Part shown: positions 1-5,553 of the stretch, piece after piece
Numbering within the stretch: the first letter of the stretch is position 1
How the letters are laid out: every line of letters starts with the position of its first letter
From: Methanosaeta sp. PtaB.Bin018
GTDB taxonomy: Archaea; Halobacteriota; Methanosarcinia; Methanotrichales; Methanotrichaceae
Reading direction: 5' to 3'
Length of the DNA stretch: 64,000 bases
Assembly (NCBI GenBank): GCA_002067755.1
Contig: MVQH01000101.1
Span: 1 to 64,000 of the forward strand
Notes under the pieces: generated by a model
The model's database searches: none
What the model saw: the letters and a program-made list of their open reading frames with translations, nothing else
Told to the model about the DNA's origin: nothing
Translations under genes and position numbers: made by a program

Positions 1-182
1 TGGTCTCTATCTCTCTTATCAGGCAGTAATCGATATCGGTTTTTTGGTGCAGTTTGTAGCCGAAATGGATCTCATATACGGCGAAATGGCGCCCATTCTA
101 TTAAATCAGATATCTGTAAGAGCCGGGACTTCTTTTGCTTTGCGCTGAGCCCTCGCAATGTCCAAGTAGTAAAAGAATCCAT
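1..182 (-). pseudogene. IS5-type transposase remnant, internally deleted, cut by window edge
   Basis: A minus-strand ATG at 182-180 opens 36 codons that resemble the N-terminus of IS5-group transposases (…ISDLIEWAPFRRI) and stop at TGA 74-72. Immediately after, a shifted frame reads YEIHFGYKLHQKTD…LIREIET, which resembles the DDE core of the same family (GYK-H and IRxIET motifs). The roughly one hundred residues that normally separate these parts are absent, so the gene carries an internal deletion and frameshift. The downstream part lies outside the window. Family assignment is from motif recall only. Confidence 0.55.
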
Positions 183-263
183 GGTATATAATAGTATTAT
201 TAGTATATAAACTTTTCCATACTGTTGTTACCAGTAGGTTTTTAGGAGTCCTCGGTCATACAG

Positions 264-446
264 GTGGATGAAAACATCAGGGACAGCTTGAGGCTCATGG
301 CCCGTCCAGGTGAGACAGATGATCTCGTCCTCCAGAGGCCGATTAGAAATATCTCGGAGGAGGACCTGGAAGAGATCATCGAGGCCATATGGGAGAGGCT
401 GCAGAGTGAGACGGGCGAATGTCCCTCTGGAAGAGGCCTGATTTGA
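264..446 (+). CDS. Small acidic protein of unknown function
   Basis: Sixty residues, acidic, predicted helical; no recognised family. The GTG at 264 is the first usable start in the frame, with a GGAG about 15 bases upstream and a TATA-like element (tatataaa) near 203-210, a plausible distance for an archaeal promoter. It lies between the transposase remnant and the left attachment repeat at 467, outside the integrated element as drawn here, so it may be chromosomal or a leftover of an older insertion. No partner gene is visible. Confidence 0.45.
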   Translation: MDENIRDSLRLMARPGETDDLVLQRPIRNISEEDLEEIIEAIWERLQSETGECPSGRGLI

Positions 447-466
447 TGATCATCAGGAAAAAAAAG

Positions 467-481
467 CGCTGAGGGTGAGAT
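467..481. repeat. Left attachment repeat (attL core) of the integrated element
   Basis: CGCTGAGGGTGAGAT is identical to 14725-14739, which is the 3' end (including G73) of the tRNA-Ser gene read on the minus strand. Similarity continues imperfectly for ten more bases (about 21 of 25). A direct repeat of a tRNA 3' end at the far side of an integrase gene is the classic signature of tyrosine-recombinase integration. The integrase gene begins 565 bases inside this repeat. Confidence 0.88.
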
Positions 482-493
482 ATTCACTCAATT

Positions 494-504
494 TTACAGG
501 TAAT
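494..504. repeat. Inner terminal repeat TTACAGGTAAT, left copy
   Basis: The 11-mer TTACAGGTAAT occurs 12 bases inside attL and again, in the same orientation, at 14710-14720 just inside attR. A close relative, TTACCAGGTAATTTT, lies at 2319-2333 in front of the winged-helix gene. The TTAC/GTAA arms form a short dyad. These could be arm-type binding sites for the integrase or for a directionality factor; this is inference. Confidence 0.55.
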
Positions 505-545
505 GTTTATATGCCTTCAGCACCCTACCACCATCAGGTGAGCAC

Positions 546-1058
546 GTGGTAAAACCCGACAGATCGCGATACATTTGGCTCTACTGCAAGTCAAAGGCGC
601 AAAAGGAGCAATGGCAGGCACTGGCAGAGAAGGCAAAGACGCCGCTATCTACATGGTGCGCTGCAATCATCGAGGAGAGGCTGGCCGAAGAGGAGAACGG
701 ATTTCGGCCACGGCATAAGATACTCAAAGACATGGAAGCCTTGAAGACCGAGAACAAGGCCCTTCGCGATGATCTCAGGCAGAAGGAGATCGTCTTAGAG
801 CGCTATGAGGCTGAACTGCGACGCTACCGAGCCGAACCCTTCCAGGCCGATCAATTCAAGGGAGTACGGAGCTACAGCAAAGAGCTTGTGGACATCCTCA
901 AGGCGCGCGGCCACGTGGGAAGCTATGAGATCCTGGAGCTGTTGGGCATTGGGCCGGGTGAAGCCGAGGCCATCAAGGCAGTGTCGAAGCAGTTGGAAGA
1001 GTTGGAGAAGTTCAACCTCATCAAGGCGGATGGCAAGGGTTGGCAATGGATAACCTGA
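546..1058 (+). CDS. Putative DNA-binding protein with coiled coil, coupled to the integrase
   Basis: 170 residues. The first about 50 residues look like a ribbon-helix-helix or similar dimerisation fold (alternating basic and hydrophobic residues, ending in IIEERLAEEE), residues 60-100 form a strongly charged coiled coil, and residues 105-170 look like a winged helix (…GIGPGEAEAIKAVSKQLEELEKF…). The GTG start at 546 follows a GGTGAG motif, and a TATA-like tttatat lies near 505-511. The 3' end overlaps the integrase start by 13 bases, so the pair is translationally coupled; a role in regulating or assisting recombination is inferred from that. No named family recognised. Confidence 0.7.
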   Translation: MVKPDRSRYIWLYCKSKAQKEQWQALAEKAKTPLSTWCAAIIEERLAEEENGFRPRHKILKDMEALKTENKALRDDLRQKEIVLERYEAELRRYRAEPFQADQFKGVRSYSKELVDILKARGHVGSYEILELLGIGPGEAEAIKAVSKQLEELEKFNLIKADGKGWQWIT

Positions 1059-1954
1059 TAGAAGACTTCCTCCAAGACCTTGAACTGAGTGGCAGGACAG
1101 AAGGGACCGCCAGGCATTATAGGAGCTGCTTATCAGTGTTCATGGAGTACCTGGATGGCAAGAATGCCCTTGATGTGGACAAAGAGACGTTGCGGGGATT
1201 CATCGGCCATTTGAAAGTTCAAGGGACGGCCACAAAGACGATTGAGAACTACTTCTCGGTGCTCTCCAGCTTCTACGAATATTTAGCCTATGAGGGAGTG
1301 ATGGCAGCAAACCCAGTCCTTGCAGTCAGGAAGCGATACCTCAGGCGCTACAAAGATAATGATGATGGCCAGGCTCGCAAGCTCATTTCTGTGGAGGATA
1401 TGGCCAACCTGATCAACTGCACTATGGACATCAGAGACAAGGCGGTAATCACCCTCCTGGCGAAGACCGGCATAAGAAGGCACGAACTGGTAGATCTGGA
1501 TGTCTCAGACGTGGACCTTGTGGAGCTGAGCATCAGGCTGAAGCCTACAGCCAAGAGGACGAACCGGACGGTATTCTTTGATGATGAATGCTCTTTCATC
1601 CTCAGGCGGTGGCTTGCGGTTCGCGATGGCGTGAATAAGAAGGGCATCCAGGCCCTATTCATCAATGCAGATGGAGAGAGGCTCAACCGGTCAGGAGTCT
1701 ATAATCTTGTGGTCGAGGCTGCCAGGCGGGCAGGCCTGCATGACCCCACATCGGATCGCCTGGAGGACCACTTTGGGCCGCACTGTTGCAGGCACTGGTT
1801 CTGTACTCACCTCTTCCGGGCCGGCATGAGGAGAGAGTTCATCAAGGAGCTGAGGGGCGATAGCAGGAAAGAGGCGTTTGACCTGTACAACCACATAGAC
1901 CTCAAGGAGCTGAAGGAAGCCTATCTGGCGTGCATACCGCAGTTGGGGATCTAA
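1046..1954 (+). CDS. Tyrosine recombinase (integrase)
   Basis: 302 residues, XerC/D-like. An N-terminal SAM-like core-binding domain (about 1-90) is followed by the catalytic domain. The first catalytic Arg lies in TGIRRHEL (about residue 143), the H-x-x-R box in GPHCCRHWF (about 246), and the nucleophilic Tyr in DLYNH (about 281). The position before the Tyr that is usually His/Trp reads LRGDS, which I recall from some archaeal integrases. A TTG six bases upstream is possible, but ATG 1046 matches the family start better. The gene sits just inside attL, fitting insertion of the 14.3-kb element at the tRNA-Ser gene. Its stop overlaps the convergent small gene by four bases. Confidence 0.92.
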   Translation: MDNLIEDFLQDLELSGRTEGTARHYRSCLSVFMEYLDGKNALDVDKETLRGFIGHLKVQGTATKTIENYFSVLSSFYEYLAYEGVMAANPVLAVRKRYLRRYKDNDDGQARKLISVEDMANLINCTMDIRDKAVITLLAKTGIRRHELVDLDVSDVDLVELSIRLKPTAKRTNRTVFFDDECSFILRRWLAVRDGVNKKGIQALFINADGERLNRSGVYNLVVEAARRAGLHDPTSDRLEDHFGPHCCRHWFCTHLFRAGMRREFIKELRGDSRKEAFDLYNHIDLKELKEAYLACIPQLGI

Positions 1955-2220
1955 TCTCCAAGAACTTCTTTGATTATCTTTTCGATTTCTGCCTTTTTCT
2001 GTGGATTCAAAGACACATGCAGCCCGTATCCAGTCTGTTTAGGTATCAACAGGCCTTCGGTGATCAGATCTTCGGCGGCGTCCTTGGCATCGCCCCTAAG
2101 GTGTTTAGGCATGCTCTTAGGGAGGTCGTCAAAGGCGGTATGGCTTGCACCCCAATTACCACGCCTACGAAGTTTTTTCAATATCTGCGCCTTCAAAGTT
2201 GGCATCATCTCTGCTACCAA
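1951..2220 (-). CDS. Small conserved archaeal protein, winged-helix-like
   Basis: 89 residues with a pattern I recall from archaeal small proteins: basic N-terminus, RRGNWGASH-like loop, KSMPKHLRGDAKDAAEDLITEGLLI helical stretch and a GYGLHVSLNP wing near the C-terminus. A winged-helix nucleic-acid-binding fold is likely. The TTG at 2220 is preceded at four bases by GAGGTGA; ATG 2208 is the alternative. It is convergent with the integrase and divergent from the regulator at 2377; the intergenic region is AT-rich with TATA-like elements for both directions. Possibly the excision or repression factor; this is inference from position. Confidence 0.68.
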   Translation of the reverse strand: MVAEMMPTLKAQILKKLRRRGNWGASHTAFDDLPKSMPKHLRGDAKDAAEDLITEGLLIPKQTGYGLHVSLNPQKKAEIEKIIKEVLGD

Positions 2221-2376
2221 CGATTCACCTCTGTATTGAGACGATTTTATTAATTATATTCGTGTATGCTTTTTAAAACAATATCGGTAAAGTATTTAAA
2301 CCTTGTTCATCTTCTAAGTTACCAGGTAATTTTCATCGACCACGCAGAGAGACCAATGAAAGAGGAGGTTAAATTA

Positions 2377-2811
2377 ATGGAAAATTCCTTGTTCATTAGA
2401 GAGCTTGGAATTAAGAGCCCGATGCTGAAAGTGCTGGACTTCTTTATGGACAACGAGTCCTTCGACTACTCAAAGACCGACATAGCAGAGGGCGCGGGGC
2501 TGAGCAGGGCCACATTATTCAAGGTGTGGCCCCGGCTGGAGGCGTTGGCACTCATCACGGCCACCCGCACTGTGGGGCAGGCCAAGATGTACCGACTCAA
2601 CAAACAGAATCCCATAGTCAAGAAGCTCATGGAGCTGGACGACGCGATCTCTGAACACTTCGCCCTGAAGCACCAGGAAGCCGATGAGCCGCAGAAGGTG
2701 ATCGAGGAGGTCATAGCTCCTGGCCGGAACCTGATCAATGCCATCGTGGATTATGAGAACGATCCACCAAGTGACAAAAGAGACCGGCCTGAAGAGCTGC
2801 TATTGGCCTGA
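2377..2811 (+). CDS. Winged-helix transcriptional regulator
   Basis: 144 residues from ATG 2377, which has a near-perfect Shine-Dalgarno (gaggaggt, 2363-2370); the longer upstream frame is ignored for that reason. Residues 10-85 form an archaeal winged helix: [12 protein letters not shown], then [21 protein letters not shown] as the helix-turn-helix, then QAKMYRLNK as the wing. The C-terminal 60 residues are acidic. A TATA-like element (agtatttaaa) lies at 2291-2300. It forms a two-gene operon with the basic 50-residue protein 23 bases downstream. I recall this gene pair from other methanogen genomes, often in accessory regions; the target is unknown. Confidence 0.78.
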   Translation: MENSLFIRELGIKSPMLKVLDFFMDNESFDYSKTDIAEGAGLSRATLFKVWPRLEALALITATRTVGQAKMYRLNKQNPIVKKLMELDDAISEHFALKHQEADEPQKVIEEVIAPGRNLINAIVDYENDPPSDKRDRPEELLLA

Positions 2812-2833
2812 AGAGCCACTGGCGGGATGGCTA

Positions 2834-2986
2834 ATGGCAAAGAAAGCATCGAGCGGCCTGTATCGGGCGGCCAGGACCGCCAGGGACATCGAAGTGCTGG
2901 CGAGCGGAGACCCGGAGAAGATCGTCCGAAGAGCCAAGAACAAGCTGCTAGGGCGGCTGCTGGCGAGGCTGAAGATATGGCGGTGA
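2834..2986 (+). CDS. Very basic 50-residue protein of a family recurrent in methanogens
   Basis: Starts [16 protein letters not shown], continues with [20 protein letters not shown] and ends in a Lys/Arg-rich helix ([10 protein letters not shown]). I recall this short pattern (ARxxxDxxxxxSGDPxKIxRRxKNKxxGR) as a conserved small protein of methanogenic and other archaea of unknown function. ATG 2834 is preceded by GGGATGG. It follows the winged-helix regulator by 23 bases and is probably co-transcribed. The charge suggests nucleic acid or membrane-surface binding; no further function can be assigned. Confidence 0.7.
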   Translation: MAKKASSGLYRAARTARDIEVLASGDPEKIVRRAKNKLLGRLLARLKIWR

Positions 2987-3043
2987 GCCCTCGCCAAACT
3001 TGAGAAGGAAGTAGCACAAAGCGAAATACTGAAGGACGAAAAA

Positions 3044-3057
3044 TTGCCAATTGGCAA
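3044..3057. other. Perfect 14-bp palindrome in intergenic space
   Basis: TTGCCAATTGGCAA reads identically on both strands. It lies 58 bases downstream of the small basic gene and about 130 bases beyond the 3' end of the convergent zinc-domain gene. An operator for a dimeric regulator is possible, but no start codon lies close by. Apart from this palindrome I see nothing functional in 2987-3184. Confidence 0.35.
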
Positions 3058-3184
3058 CGTACTATTAGAAGGAGCCTTGTGCAATCTGCTTTTCTGAAGC
3101 CACGAAAGACGCCCAACTTTGGTTGGAAGCAAAATGCAAAATATGCGCTGTGGACTGCTGGCACGCCGGAAGAGAAGCGGATGG

Positions 3185-3799
3185 CTATTTTGTCTCTCCG
3201 GGCAATTTCGCCAACTCGCCGTTCCAGCTCCTCACTCGCCCGTGGTCCCCTCCATAACGGTCCCCCCAAAAAGAATTGCCTCCGTAGTGCATAGTGAATT
3301 CGAAATCGCCCGAAGCCGCGCCCTCGTGCCACGTGCCGACCAAAGTGTCAATTTCTGTCTCCGACATCTTGCCCTCGATCGTTCCGCCAGGGTACGTGCC
3401 GACATATCTTATGCCCTCTTCCACAATCTCGAGCTGGCCGAACGTTGTTTTCCAAACACCTGCCCAGTTGGGTGCGATATATGTGTCTATTAGATAACCT
3501 ATCTTCATCTCTTTCGTCTTGAGATATGAATCAAGCTGGGATGTGAAATCATCACTCAGATGGTAGGCATCCGGCGCGCGTCCGGATTTTCCTGTAGGAT
3601 CTCTCGTTGTCTTCTGAAGGGCTCCTTTCAATTCCAGCTTGTCAATATGGTTTCGAACTGTCCTTTCGGCAGAGTCTTGTTTCGGTAGTAGCAGTCTTGC
3701 TTCTTGATGGCATTTCGGACATACTCGTTTTGAGTTAGCAGAAAGTGTGAAAATATGCCCGTTATCACAGGAATATTGATGCAGCAATGCGGAGGTCAA
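3185..3799 (-). CDS. Zinc-finger and winged-helix protein with a C-terminal beta-barrel-like repeat domain
   Basis: 204 residues from the TTG at 3799. Residues 10-32 contain a C-x6-H plus C-x2-C arrangement (CDNGH…CPKCH), a probable zinc finger. Residues 42-95 are winged-helix-like (SAERTVRNHIDKLELKGALQK). The C-terminal about 90 residues carry the GVWKTTFG-xn-GTYPGG-xn-GTWHEG pattern seen in small extracytoplasmic or ligand-binding beta-barrel proteins. The same frame stays open upstream to a stop at 3965-3967 and reads protein-like (VRPEDFIREKHDNK, then LNHLYLL) without any ATG, GTG or TTG; the true start may be a CTG at 3910-3908 or may have been lost. A TATA (cttatatatt) lies near 3941-3949. 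Confidence 0.62.
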   Translation of the reverse strand: MTSALLHQYSCDNGHIFTLSANSKRVCPKCHQEARLLLPKQDSAERTVRNHIDKLELKGALQKTTRDPTGKSGRAPDAYHLSDDFTSQLDSYLKTKEMKIGYLIDTYIAPNWAGVWKTTFGQLEIVEEGIRYVGTYPGGTIEGKMSETEIDTLVGTWHEGAASGDFEFTMHYGGNSFWGDRYGGDHGRVRSWNGELAKLPGETK

Positions 3800-4000
3800 T
3801 TCACGTGCTGACCGAGGGTCATGATTTCGGAGTAAGTAAAGATGATTGAGAATCGCGAAATCAACCTTGTTATCATGCTTCTCCCTGATAAAATCTTCCG
3901 GTCTAACCAGGATAACACCCTTTACTGCTAATTGTTGAAAATATATAAGCCTTCTTTTCAGAAATTAATTTAAATATGTGAATATTAATGGTTGGTGTTG

Positions 4001-4153
4001 GTGAGCACGATAATGAAGATTCGGTCAGTGAATGGCTCTCGTTATCTCGGGGTCCCCAAGGAGCTAGTGAAAAAATTACGGTCCGACTACATGACTGTGA
4101 GGGTTGATGATGCGGGTAGACTGATCTACACCCCCCTTCAGGAGGTTGCATGA
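4001..4153 (+). CDS. SpoVT/AbrB-type small DNA-binding protein
   Basis: 50 residues from GTG 4001 (or 46 from ATG 4013). The sequence IMKIRSVNGSRYLGVPKELV followed by MTVRVDDAGRLIYTPL is the swapped-hairpin AbrB pattern: short basic strand, a V-P-K-E-L helix start, then V-x-V-D-D-x-G-R-L-I. Such proteins are transcription factors or antitoxins. The TATA-like aatttaaata near 3967-3976 lies about 28 bases before the GTG, so the message may be leaderless. Its stop (TGA 4151-4153) overlaps the next ATG as ATGA, starting a chain of overlapping small genes that leads to the primase. Confidence 0.66.
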   Translation: MSTIMKIRSVNGSRYLGVPKELVKKLRSDYMTVRVDDAGRLIYTPLQEVA

Positions 4154-4242
4154 AAAATAGAATACGCTGCGAGTGTGGTAGCACTCGCAAGGCGGGCGGC
4201 TCTCCAGATCCAGCAACAGGAGTTACCGGTAATGTTCTATAA
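4150..4242 (+). CDS. Possible 30-residue peptide, coupled
   Basis: ATG 4150 overlaps the preceding stop (ATGA) and has a strong Shine-Dalgarno AGGAGGT about five bases upstream, the best ribosome site in this cluster. The reading frame is short, MKNRIRCECGSTRKAGG and so on, with a C-x-C near the start, and ends at TAA 4240-4242, overlapping the next gene by 11 bases. It may be a real microprotein or a translational-coupling leader for the gene at 4232. Confidence 0.35.
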   Translation: MKNRIRCECGSTRKAGGSPDPATGVTGNVL

Positions 4243-4501
4243 CTGCAATGAATTTAAGCCTATCTCAGATCCCGAACCCCACCATCCGCAAAACCTGGAT
4301 GAGGTGCGAGGAATTCCGCTCAGAGTCTATGTCAAAGATGGCTTCTGTATAGCGGTTTTTGCATGGGGCGCGATCTCACTGCCTTCGGAACTGGAGGCCA
4401 GGCTGCGCGAACTTGTGGGACATAACATCGCTTGCTTGCGATTTGACGGCAAATTCCACATTCGCGACCTCGATCAGGAGAGCGATGGCACTGCAAGATA
4501 G
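4232..4501 (+). CDS. Small protein of unknown function
   Basis: 89 residues from ATG 4232 (GGAG ten bases upstream). An earlier GTG at 4175 in the same frame has no ribosome site. The middle (IPLRVYVKDGFCIAVFAWGA) looks like a beta hairpin, followed by a helix (SELEARLRELVGHNIACLRF) and a terminal strand. No family recognised. It overlaps its neighbours on both sides (11 and 17 bases) and so belongs to the co-translated cluster upstream of the primase. Confidence 0.55.
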   Translation: MFYNCNEFKPISDPEPHHPQNLDEVRGIPLRVYVKDGFCIAVFAWGAISLPSELEARLRELVGHNIACLRFDGKFHIRDLDQESDGTAR

Positions 4502-4661
4502 CGACTGGCGCGAGTCCGAGACCTGTGCCAGAGCTTGCAGCGAGTGCGGCGGCTTCATTCGGCGATCATTGGATGAGGACTCCTTGAAATTCTTCAGCAG
4601 TGACACGCTTTGCCACTGCTGCAAATCGCGTTCGCCGTGGGCAGAAGGAGGGCGGTCCTGA
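4485..4661 (+). CDS. Small zinc-ribbon-like protein
   Basis: 58 residues. The Cys pattern C-x3-C-x2-C (ETCARACSECGG) and C-x2-C (LCHCCKS) is consistent with one zinc site. ATG 4485 has GGAG seven bases upstream and overlaps the previous gene by 17 bases; its TGA overlaps the next ATG as TGATG. Proteins of this type are common next to replication genes of archaeal viruses, often as regulators; the specific role is unknown. Confidence 0.55.
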   Translation: MALQDSDWRESETCARACSECGGFIRRSLDEDSLKFFSSDTLCHCCKSRSPWAEGGRS

Positions 4662-4798
4662 TGCGTGGCGAATGCCCCATTAGAGGAAAATGCATCGCGA
4701 AGCGGTGCCTGCCGTGGATCGCGAAGCAGTATGATGACTATCCCGGGGAGTGCATTCTCAACCGGCTCATAAGACTAATCCAGATCGGGAGGCTCTAG
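4661..4798 (+). CDS. Cysteine-containing 45-residue protein
   Basis: MRGECPIRGKCIAKRCLPW and so on, with four Cys (C5, C11, C16 and C31 approximately), enough for one zinc or metal site. ATG 4661 is in TGATG overlap with the preceding gene, and the TAG stop is immediately followed by the ATG of the next gene. Too short to classify. Confidence 0.5.
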   Translation: MRGECPIRGKCIAKRCLPWIAKQYDDYPGECILNRLIRLIQIGRL

Positions 4799-5080
4799 AT
4801 GCGACTCAGCGGCAATGAAAGGCCCGGCGAATGGCCGTTTGAGGGAGAACATAAGTGCATAGTCTGTGGAGGGGGACCTTCTGCGATTTGGCGAGGGCAC
4901 GGTATTCTCTACATCTGCCCACATTGCGCGAGGGATATTCTCCCACGGCTGATTGCTGATGCTTTGACTCCAGAGGATTCTGTATACGGGACAATTCTCG
5001 ATAATTTCCGAAGCCTGGAGACCCCATATTTGCAGGCAGCGTTATGTAGGGTAGCCGGGCCTGGAAGACGGAAGGAGTGA
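4799..5080 (+). CDS. Zinc-ribbon protein upstream of the primase
   Basis: 93 residues. Two CxxC knuckles (HKCIVCGG about 18-26; YICPHCARD about 38-46) give a canonical zinc ribbon; the remainder is helical. It starts directly after the previous stop and overlaps the primase start by four bases (ATGA). A DNA-binding or primase-accessory role is inferred from coupling and the zinc ribbon. Confidence 0.62.
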   Translation: MRLSGNERPGEWPFEGEHKCIVCGGGPSAIWRGHGILYICPHCARDILPRLIADALTPEDSVYGTILDNFRSLETPYLQAALCRVAGPGRRKE

Positions 5081-5553
5081 TGTTCTCTCCAGAGTCCATC
5101 CCATTTGAGCTTAAAGCCCTGGATCAGTGGTGCGTCTACCGGTTGGAAGAAATCAATGGCCAAAGGACAAAGGTTCCGTATCAGCTCAATGGACAGCGGG
5201 CGAGTTCGACCGATCCAAAGACTTGGACTTCATTCAATGCAGCTCTGGCAGCATACCAGGACCTTGAGGGCTATGATGGGATATGCGTCATGCTGACAGT
5301 GGAGAACGGTATCGTCTTCATCGATCTCGATGACAGCATGGAGGATGACGGCACTATCAAGCCGTGGGCTCTGGAGATCGTAAAAAATTTTAATTCCTAC
5401 ACCGAGCGGTCTCAAAGCGGCCGAGGCCTACATATCCTGATTAGGGCGACAAAACCAGGCCCTAGATGCCGATCATCCAAGTATCCACATCCTATCGAGA
5501 TCTACAGCCATTTTCGGCAGTGCTGCCTTACGGGTGATCTGGTGGTGTTCTGA
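5077..5553 (+). CDS. Primase-polymerase (prim-pol) N-terminal domain, ended by an in-frame TGA
   Basis: 158 residues. The start LKALDQWCVYRLEE, then KVPYQLNGQRASSTDPKTW, matches bifunctional primase-polymerases of plasmids and viruses (archaeo-eukaryotic primase fold). The metal-binding acidic motif is FIDLDD (about 82-87), followed by SGRGLHIL (about 114-121) and EIYSHFRQCCLTGD (about 139-152). In relatives this domain continues with a PATIE-type motif and a helical domain. Here that continuation (ATIEPRQEQLNVLYHEIFGE) is present in the same frame directly after TGA 5551-5553. The gene is therefore either split by a nonsense codon or read through. Synthesis of primers for element replication is the expected role. 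Confidence 0.8.
   Translation: MMFSPESIPFELKALDQWCVYRLEEINGQRTKVPYQLNGQRASSTDPKTWTSFNAALAAYQDLEGYDGICVMLTVENGIVFIDLDDSMEDDGTIKPWALEIVKNFNSYTERSQSGRGLHILIRATKPGPRCRSSKYPHPIEIYSHFRQCCLTGDLVVF

Noticed and set aside
2266-2376. N-terminal extension of the winged-helix regulator
   Set aside because: ATG 2377 has a near-perfect Shine-Dalgarno, and the extension covers the promoter and a repeat motif.
5551-5553. In-frame TGA as selenocysteine codon
   Set aside because: No SECIS-like structure could be made out, the surrounding primase motif does not need Cys/Sec there, and most element genes end with TGA, so general recoding is also unlikely.
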